From contig JBBSGD010000054.1 of the NCBI GenBank assembly GCA_038254435.1, positions 1 through 11,871 of the forward strand: a DNA stretch of 11,871 nt, in the 5' to 3' direction. This stretch comes from JBBSGD01 sp038254435. Lineage in GTDB: Bacteria; Actinomycetota; CADDZG01; WHSQ01. Under the pieces are notes generated by a model, which saw nothing but the letters and a program-made list of their open reading frames with translations, was not told the DNA's origin and searched no databases. Both the position numbers and the translations under genes were made by a program. This document shows positions 7,015 through 11,871 of this stretch, piece after piece; the stretch's first letter is position 1; each line of letters begins with the position of its first letter.

Positions 7015-7098
7015 GTGGCCAAGAAAGCACGCAAACGTCGTAACCGCCGCAAGAACAAGGCCAATCACGGCAAGCGTCCCAACGCCGGGCGCAAGTAG
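7015..7098 (+). CDS. Probable 50S ribosomal protein bL37 (27 residues)
   Basis: This tiny open frame encodes 27 residues, 14 of them Lys or Arg, beginning MAKKARKRRNRRKNK and ending ANHGKRPNAGRK. The AK-start, the Arg/Lys cluster and the ANHGKRPN tail match, from memory, bL37, the 24-residue protein first seen in mycobacterial 70S ribosome structures and annotated in other Actinomycetota. It would bind rRNA in the large subunit. The start is GTG at 7015 with a purine-rich AGAGAGAAG shortly upstream. It is the only plus-strand gene in the window, diverges from rimP and converges with ispG, leaving 6 nt between the stops. It is short enough to be missed by standard gene callers. A chance basic ORF is the alternative, but the motif and RBS argue against it. 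Confidence 0.83.
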   Translation: MAKKARKRRNRRKNKANHGKRPNAGRK

Positions 7099-7104
7099 GC
7101 CCCT

Positions 7105-8286
7105 TTAGTCGTCCGGGTGCCCGGACGACGCCGGCGACCCCAGCGAGATGTCCATGAGGGCCCGGCGCCCCGCCCCCTTGGTGACCACCACGCCGCCGTC
7201 GCCGTCCCCCCCGGCGGCTCGAATGTCGACTGCCATCCGCTCGGCCTCCTCGAGGAGCGCGTCGACGAGACGGTCCGAGTCGATCCACCCGATCTGCTTG
7301 CCCTTCGCAAAGAGCAAGCCACGCCCCGGCCCCGCCGCGATCCCGAGGTCGGCGTCGCGTGCTTCCCCCGGCCCGTTTACCTCACAGCCCATTACCGCAA
7401 TCTGCATCGGAGGCAGGTCCATCTTCTCGACCCGCTGCTCGACCTCGTTGGCGAGCGCGAACACGTCCAGCTCCGCGCGCCCGCAAGACGGGCACGCTAC
7501 GAGATCGAAGCCCGACTCTTTGAGGCCGAGCGTCTGCAGGATCTGCTTGCCGAGCTTGACCTCTTCGACCGGGTCGGCGGTGAGTGACACCCGAATGGTG
7601 TCTCCGATGCCCTCGGCCAAGAGGGTTCCGATGCCGATTGCCGACTTGACGACTCCCTGCTTGGGGGTGCCCGCCTCGGTTACGCCGAGGTGCAGCGGCA
7701 CGTCGGTGAGCCGCGCCAGCTTTCTGTAGGCGACGATCATCTCGGTGACGTTCTGGTGCTTCACCGACACCTTGACGTCGGTAAAGCCGTGCCGTTCGAG
7801 CAGAGCTATCTCGTTGAGCGCCGACTCAACGAGCGCAGCGGCCGTCGGGCGCCCGTGCTTACGTACGAGCTTCTTGTCGAGCGAGCCGGCGTTGACGCCG
7901 ATGCGAATCGGGATCCCCGCCTGACGGGCGGCGTCGGCCACCTGCCTGACGTGGTCGTCGTTGCGCATGTTCCCGGGGTTGATCCGCAGACCGTGCACTC
8001 CAGCCTCGATCGCCATCAGCGCATAGCGCACGGAGAAGTGGATGTCGGCGATGATTGGCACCCCGCCCTCGCGGGCGATGACCGGCAGAGCCTTCGCGTC
8101 GTCCTCGTGCGGCACCGCCACCCGGACGATGTCGGCACCCTGGGTGGCGAGCTCGTGCACCTGCTGAAGCGTGGCCGGGATGTCGTCCGTCTTGGTTATC
8201 GTCATCGACTGGATGGAGATCGGAGCGTGGCCGCCGACGGCCACCGACCCGACGTGTATCTGGCGAGACTTGCGTCGTTCGAACAT
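7105..8286 (-). CDS. ispG: 4-hydroxy-3-methylbut-2-en-1-yl diphosphate synthase IspG (GcpE)
   Basis: This 393-residue 4Fe-4S enzyme carries out the penultimate step of the MEP pathway, reducing MEcPP to HMBPP. The N-terminal TIM barrel shows SIQSMTITKTDD (residues 24-35), ADIHFS (80-85) and GLRINPGN (99-106). The C-terminal cluster domain has CPSCGR (Cys265, Cys268) and GCEVNGPGEA (Cys301, Glu308), which is the expected set of three cysteines plus glutamate. Length is normal for the shorter bacterial form; the last 35 or so residues are a Gly/Ala-rich variable tail. The ATG at 8286 lies 38 nt after rseP and has no convincing Shine-Dalgarno sequence. Dxr, an earlier step of the same pathway, is two genes upstream. 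Confidence 0.97.
   Translation of the reverse strand: MFERRKSRQIHVGSVAVGGHAPISIQSMTITKTDDIPATLQQVHELATQGADIVRVAVPHEDDAKALPVIAREGGVPIIADIHFSVRYALMAIEAGVHGLRINPGNMRNDDHVRQVADAARQAGIPIRIGVNAGSLDKKLVRKHGRPTAAALVESALNEIALLERHGFTDVKVSVKHQNVTEMIVAYRKLARLTDVPLHLGVTEAGTPKQGVVKSAIGIGTLLAEGIGDTIRVSLTADPVEEVKLGKQILQTLGLKESGFDLVACPSCGRAELDVFALANEVEQRVEKMDLPPMQIAVMGCEVNGPGEARDADLGIAAGPGRGLLFAKGKQIGWIDSDRLVDALLEEAERMAVDIRAAGGDGDGGVVVTKGAGRRALMDISLGSPASSGHPDD
7108..7129. terminator. Perfect inverted repeat between convergent bL37 and ispG ends
   Basis: The arms GTCGTCCGGG (7108-7117) and CCCGGACGAC (7120-7129) are perfect complements around two bases, so a stem of 9 bp with a 4-nt loop is likely. It begins 10 nt after the bL37 stop and lies within the last codons of ispG. 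Being symmetrical it could act on both converging transcripts. Neither side has a clear T-run, so it may stall or stabilise 3' ends instead of terminating alone. Confidence 0.5.
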
Positions 8287-8297
8287 GGCTTGAGTCT

Positions 8298-8322
8298 ACG
8301 AGACCCTGCGGCGCAGGCTCGT
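8298..8322 (-). other. Hairpin in the rseP-ispG gap
   Basis: The 38-nt gap between rseP and ispG is filled by an inverted repeat: ACGAG + CCTGC pairing with GCAGG + CTCGT across a GGC loop, with a two-base AC bulge (8303-8304) on one arm. No T-run follows in the ispG direction. It could be a processing or stability element that sets ispG levels apart from rseP, or chance in G+C-rich DNA. Confidence 0.35.
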
Positions 8323-8324
8323 GG

Positions 8325-9512
8325 TCAGAAGGGGAGCTTCACAGGACGCGCAAGGTCCAGGTACAAGACCGCCACGAACAGCAGCACGAAGAACGAGATC
8401 ACCGCGGCGGCAATCGGAATCAGCTTGCGCAGGTCGACGCTTCGCCCAGTGATCCCCTCCCACGCAAGGACCGCGAGGTGGCCGCCATCGAGGGGCGGCA
8501 GCGGCAACAGGTTCATGAGTCCCACGAAGACGGTGAAACCCACGATCAGGGCGATCAGCTCGAGGTACTGCCCGGTGGCGACGCTCTCACCGGCAATGCG
8601 GCCGGCCCCCACGATCCCGAGGGGCCCGTCGCTGGGATTGCGCTGGGGAGACGAGCTCGTCAGCTGGTTCACGAACTCGCCGCCGAAGACGTTGCCGAAC
8701 ACGGCTCCGATGCCCGCGACCGAGCGGCGCGTGGTGTCCCACGTGAGGAAGCCGGCCTTGCCGACGGCTCCAAAGAGCCCCTGAGTCGCGTACTGCGGCT
8801 TGGGCGATACGCCGAGGAAGCCGATCACGTTGTGTGTGCTCGTGGGCTCATGGAGCGACTCGCCCGCCGGCGCGTAGGCGAGGATTTGATGGTCCCGGCC
8901 CTCGGCCGCCTTGCCGAGAGCGATGGGAACCTGCCGCATGTGGCCGTCGCGCATCACCACGAAGGTGGTCCGCTTGCCGGCGTGGCCTCGAATGTAGCTG
9001 CGGAGCTGCGCCCAGCTCGGCTGCTGTATGCCGTCCACCCCCACGATGTCGTCGCCGGGAAGGAGGCCCGCGCTCGCCGCAGGGGTCGGCGAGCCACCGA
9101 ACGACTGCGCCAGCGACGCCACGGTGGTCGTCACCTTGCCCGTCGGGAAGCCGAGCGTCATCGTCGTGACGAGGAGGATGAGGAACGCTACGAGGAAGTG
9201 CGTGGCCGAGCCTGCCACAAGGACTATGGCCCGCTGCCAGCGCGGCTTGCTCCCGTAGGAGCGCGACTCGTCCTCCTCGGAGATCTTCTCGTAGGGGTTC
9301 ATGCCGACGATCTTCACGAAGCCGCCGAGCGGCAGGGCCTTGACCCCGTACTCGGTCTCGCCTCTCATAGTCGACCACAGCGTGGGACCGAACCCGAGAA
9401 AGTACTGGGTCGCCTTGAAGCCGAACAGCTTCGCGGTGAGCAGGTGCCCCAGCTCGTGAACCATGATCACCACGAGAATGGCGACTACGAAGAGCACGAT
9501 TCCGAGCGTCAC
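8325..9512 (-). CDS. rseP: Site-2 type intramembrane zinc metalloprotease RseP (Rip1-like)
   Basis: This 395-residue membrane protease cleaves substrates within the bilayer. In mycobacteria the homologue Rip1 acts on anti-sigma factors. A first transmembrane helix (about 3-25) carries the zinc motif HELGH (19-23). A second hydrophobic segment spans about 94-121. A PDZ-like domain follows at about 125-205 (AASAGLLPGDDIVGVDG, 145-161). The conserved LDGGH (341-345) lies by a third helix (about 318-340), and a fourth ends near 387. The frame is open to 10217, but that part shadows dxr. GTG at 9512, overlapping the dxr stop as GTGA, gives the normal length with the HELGH helix at the N-terminus. 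The dxr-rseP-ispG order is typical of Actinomycetota. Its substrates cannot be told from here. Confidence 0.95.
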   Translation of the reverse strand: MTLGIVLFVVAILVVIMVHELGHLLTAKLFGFKATQYFLGFGPTLWSTMRGETEYGVKALPLGGFVKIVGMNPYEKISEEDESRSYGSKPRWQRAIVLVAGSATHFLVAFLILLVTTMTLGFPTGKVTTTVASLAQSFGGSPTPAASAGLLPGDDIVGVDGIQQPSWAQLRSYIRGHAGKRTTFVVMRDGHMRQVPIALGKAAEGRDHQILAYAPAGESLHEPTSTHNVIGFLGVSPKPQYATQGLFGAVGKAGFLTWDTTRRSVAGIGAVFGNVFGGEFVNQLTSSSPQRNPSDGPLGIVGAGRIAGESVATGQYLELIALIVGFTVFVGLMNLLPLPPLDGGHLAVLAWEGITGRSVDLRKLIPIAAAVISFFVLLFVAVLYLDLARPVKLPF

Positions 9513-10630
9513 TGCCTCGCTCCCGTCATGGCCGTCGTCGCCGTGCTGACGATCTTCGTGGCCGCCGCGCGCGCCGCCCGATCGGCTTCGAGCACCGCGT
9601 TGAGATCGGAAGCATCGAGCGACTCGTGGGCGGCGAGGACCTCCTCGACTAGTGCAGGGATTCCCGTGAACGACAAACCGTCGTCGAGAAAGGCGGCCAC
9701 CGCGACCTCGTTCGCCGCATTCAAAGCCGCGCCGTAGGTGCCCCCCTTGCGCCCCGCCTCGTAGGCGAGGGCAACGGCCGGGAAGCTGCGTTGATCGACG
9801 TCCTCGAAGGTGAGCTGCCGCACGTCCGAGAGATCGACGGGGGCAAGTGACGACTTGAACCTCTCCGGGCCCCCGAGCCCCCACTGGAGGGGAAGGCGCA
9901 TATCGGCCGGGGCCGCCTGCAGGATCGAGGAGCCGTCCACAAGCTCGACGATGCCGTGAACGATGCTCTGCGGATGAACGACAACACCGATGTCCTCGTA
10001 CCCGAAGCCGAACAGGTGATGTGCCTCGATGACTTCGAGACCCTTGTTCATAAGGGTCGCCGAGTCCACCGTGATCTTGGGCCCCATCGCCCAGGTTGGG
10101 TGCGCGAGGGCCTCTTCGGGCGTCACTGAGCTGAGGTCGAGCCGGCCGCGAAAGGGCCCGCCCGAGGCCGTCAGCACGAGCCGGGCGACGCCGGCCCGGT
10201 CCCTGCCCTGCAGGCACTGCGCCAGGGCGGCGTGCTCCGAGTCGACGGGGACGAGCTCGCCGCCTCCGGTTGCGCCGGCGGCGGCGACTACGACACCGCC
10301 CGCGACGAGACTCTCCTTGTTGGCGAGCGCCAGTCTCTTGCCGGCCGCCAGCGCCGCAACCGACGCCCTCAACCCGGCCGCGCCCACGATTGCGTTGAGG
10401 ACGACGTCGGCCTCATCGAGCCGCGCCATGTCCTCAGCCGCTTGCGCTCCGAGACCCGTAGCCGCTACCCCTAGCTCGGCGGCTTGGGCGGCGAGTGCCG
10501 TGGCGTCGCCGCCCGCGACGAGCCCGAGGACCTCGAAGCGGTCAGGGTGGGCACGGATCACCTCGATGGCCTGGCGCCCGATTGAGCCGGTCGACCCGAG
10601 GATCACCACCCGTTGCACAGGGCTCGTCAT
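9509..10630 (-). CDS. dxr: 1-deoxy-D-xylulose 5-phosphate reductoisomerase (Dxr/IspC)
   Basis: This 373-residue NADPH-dependent enzyme converts DXP to MEP, the first committed step of the MEP isoprenoid pathway. It shows the nucleotide-binding GSTGSIG (residues 12-18), NKES (104-107), the metal-binding VDSEH (129-133), LTASGGPFRG (153-162) and MNKGLEVIEA (194-203) with Asn195, Lys196 and Glu199. All catalytic positions appear intact. The frame begins at a GTG at 10654, but ATG at 10630 (Met-Thr-Ser) puts the Rossmann motif at the usual distance from the N-terminus. Neither start has a strong Shine-Dalgarno sequence. It follows cdsA after 57 nt and overlaps rseP by 4 nt. Confidence 0.96.
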   Translation of the reverse strand: MTSPVQRVVILGSTGSIGRQAIEVIRAHPDRFEVLGLVAGGDATALAAQAAELGVAATGLGAQAAEDMARLDEADVVLNAIVGAAGLRASVAALAAGKRLALANKESLVAGGVVVAAAGATGGGELVPVDSEHAALAQCLQGRDRAGVARLVLTASGGPFRGRLDLSSVTPEEALAHPTWAMGPKITVDSATLMNKGLEVIEAHHLFGFGYEDIGVVVHPQSIVHGIVELVDGSSILQAAPADMRLPLQWGLGGPERFKSSLAPVDLSDVRQLTFEDVDQRSFPAVALAYEAGRKGGTYGAALNAANEVAVAAFLDDGLSFTGIPALVEEVLAAHESLDASDLNAVLEADRAARAAATKIVSTATTAMTGARQ

Positions 10631-10687
10631 AGCCCGATTCTCACACGGGCGCACGCTCTAGTCGGTGGTGAGTGCTGTGGGGCGCGC

Positions 10688-11464
10688 TCAGGACACGGCG
10701 ACATGGAGCAACAAGAACGCGGCGGGGGCGGCGAACGCGATCGCGTCGAGCCTGTCGAGCAACCCCCCGTGGCCCGGCAGCAAATTGCCTGAGTCCTTTT
10801 TCCCCACCTCGCGCTTGAAGACCGACTCGACGAGGTCGCCGGCCGGGGCCAGGACGCCGACCACGGCGCCGAGCATGAGGCCCTGCAAGACGTCCACCTC
10901 GGGCAAGAGCAGTGCCGCCGCGAGTCCTCCTGCGAGCGCCATTGCGAAGCCCCCCGCAAGGCCTTCCCAGGACTTGGCAGGCGAGATCGACGGCGCCAGC
11001 TTGTGCCGCCCAAAGGCGGTGCCGGTGAAATACGCGGCTATGTCGAAGAGCGCGGCGATGAAAATGAAGGCGACCAGCAAACGCAGCCCGTCGGGCAGCA
11101 GCAGGATCCCGACTGCCGCCCCGCCCCCTCCGGCGACCCAGGCAATCGCCGCGATTGTCCAGGCGACGTCGCTTGCTGCCGTTTGCCCCCGACCCGACCG
11201 CAGGGCCCACAAGAAAGAGCAGTAAAGCGTTGCCGACACCGCCACGAGGATGAGGTCCGGACGCCGTGCGTAAGCGGCCAGCAGCACGCCCAGCCCTCCG
11301 GCCAACCCGAGCGGGATGCTCAGCCCCTGACCTCTGCCGGCGAGAGCGTCGAGGACCTCGAATAGTGCGACCAGCACGACGACGCAAACGAAAACGAAGA
11401 AGGCCTGGGTGCCCAGCGCGTAGCACAGCGCCACGATGGCCAGCAAGACGAGTGAGGTGACCAC
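10688..11464 (-). CDS. cdsA: Phosphatidate cytidylyltransferase CdsA
   Basis: This polytopic membrane enzyme makes CDP-diacylglycerol from CTP and phosphatidic acid, the branch point of phospholipid synthesis. As drawn it has 258 residues, with many hydrophobic helices. The C-terminal signature is complete: SPAKSWEGLAGG (161-172), then GDLVESVFKREVGKKDS (209-225) and PGHGGLLDRLD (230-240), including the acidic residues that bind metal. The start is uncertain. GTG at 11464 has only a weak AGGCG nearby. The frame stays open upstream, where the Arg/Pro-rich codons after the frr stop could encode a cytosolic N-terminal tail, but I find no ATG, GTG or TTG there; a CTG at 11476 is possible. The frr-cdsA-dxr order is common. 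Confidence 0.95.
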   Translation of the reverse strand: MVTSLVLLAIVALCYALGTQAFFVFVCVVVLVALFEVLDALAGRGQGLSIPLGLAGGLGVLLAAYARRPDLILVAVSATLYCSFLWALRSGRGQTAASDVAWTIAAIAWVAGGGGAAVGILLLPDGLRLLVAFIFIAALFDIAAYFTGTAFGRHKLAPSISPAKSWEGLAGGFAMALAGGLAAALLLPEVDVLQGLMLGAVVGVLAPAGDLVESVFKREVGKKDSGNLLPGHGGLLDRLDAIAFAAPAAFLLLHVAVS

Positions 11465-11508
11465 CGCCTGGCCCAGCGAGCGTCGCGGCGGCCGCGCGGG
11501 CGGCGTGA

Positions 11509-11871
11509 CTAAACCTCTAGTAACTCGGCCTCCTTGCGCTTGAGATTCTCTTCGACCTGGGCGACGTAGCGGTCGGTAATCTTTTGCAGCGCCCCCTCGG
11601 CGTGGCGCTCCTCGTCCTCTGACATCCCGCCGTCCTTCTTCATGTGCTCGAGCTCTTGCTTGGCGTGGCGCCTGACGCTACGAATGGCCACCCTGCCGTC
11701 TTCCGCGCGCCCGTGAGCGACCTTGATCATCTCCTTGCGACGCTCCTCGGTCAGCTCGGGAAAGGCGAGCCGCACGACGCTCCCGTCGTTCGACGGGTTG
11801 ATACCCAGATCCGAGGCTTGGATCGCCTTTTCGATCGCGGCTATCGAGTTGGGGTCGTAAGGCGATATGAC
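11509..11871 (-). CDS. frr: Ribosome recycling factor, C-terminal part (cut by window edge)
   Basis: This is the last 120 residues of the ribosome recycling factor, which with EF-G splits post-termination ribosomes. The frame enters at the right edge as VISPYDPNSIAAIEKAIQ and continues with SDLGINPSNDGSVVRLAFP and LTEERRKEMIKVAHGRAEDGR (starting LTEERRKEMIKV). It ends in the long helical arm, which closes with LKRKEAELLEV. All are strongly conserved family segments. Compared with the usual length of about 185 residues, roughly 65 N-terminal residues lie outside the window. The cdsA start follows 44 nt after the stop. Confidence 0.96.
   Translation of the reverse strand, partial: VISPYDPNSIAAIEKAIQASDLGINPSNDGSVVRLAFPELTEERRKEMIKVAHGRAEDGRVAIRSVRRHAKQELEHMKKDGGMSEDEERHAEGALQKITDRYVAQVEENLKRKEAELLEV

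Noticed and set aside
9513..10217. N-terminal extension of the rseP frame, which would make a 630-residue protein.
   Set aside because: This part overlaps dxr out of frame and is Arg/Gly-rich low-complexity sequence; the GTG at 9512 gives a normal site-2 protease with its first helix at the N-terminus.
10663..10675. A GAGTGCT half-site resembling half of a CIRCE (HrcA) operator upstream of dxr.
   Set aside because: Only one half is present and no matching inverted half lies at the required spacing.

Overview
This G+C-rich window holds core housekeeping genes and no mobile elements, CRISPR arrays, tRNA or rRNA genes that I can see. Gene order and protein style point to an Actinomycetota genome. 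The NusA has actinobacterial-type stretches, CdsA, Dxr, the site-2 protease and IspG lie together after frr, and there is a 27-codon gene that looks like the actinobacterial ribosomal protein bL37. I cannot name the genus. Start codons are often GTG or TTG.

Reading along the minus strand (right to left), the first block is frr (cut by the window edge), cdsA, dxr, rseP and ispG. It covers ribosome recycling, CDP-diacylglycerol synthesis for phospholipids, two steps of the MEP isoprenoid pathway (dxr and ispG), and an intramembrane site-2 protease between those two.

Next comes a gene-poor stretch of about 330 bp (6772-7104). It contains the one plus-strand gene, the bL37 candidate (7015-7098), which converges with ispG over a perfect 10-bp inverted repeat. 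It also appears to hold back-to-back promoters, and a terminator-like hairpin just before rimP.

The second block is the classical nusA-infB operon: rimP, nusA, ylxR (rnpM), infB, ylxP, rbfA, nrnA, truB and ribF (cut by the left edge). These genes serve 30S maturation, transcription elongation and antitermination, RNase P modulation, translation initiation, nano-RNA degradation, tRNA psi55 formation and flavin cofactor synthesis. Four gene pairs overlap by 4 nt (nusA/ylxR, nrnA/truB, truB/ribF and dxr/rseP), and rbfA abuts nrnA with no gap, so translational coupling is likely.

I see no undescribed multi-gene system. The points worth a second look are the tiny ribosomal protein gene, the possible attenuator in the rimP leader, and the short divergent control region between them.
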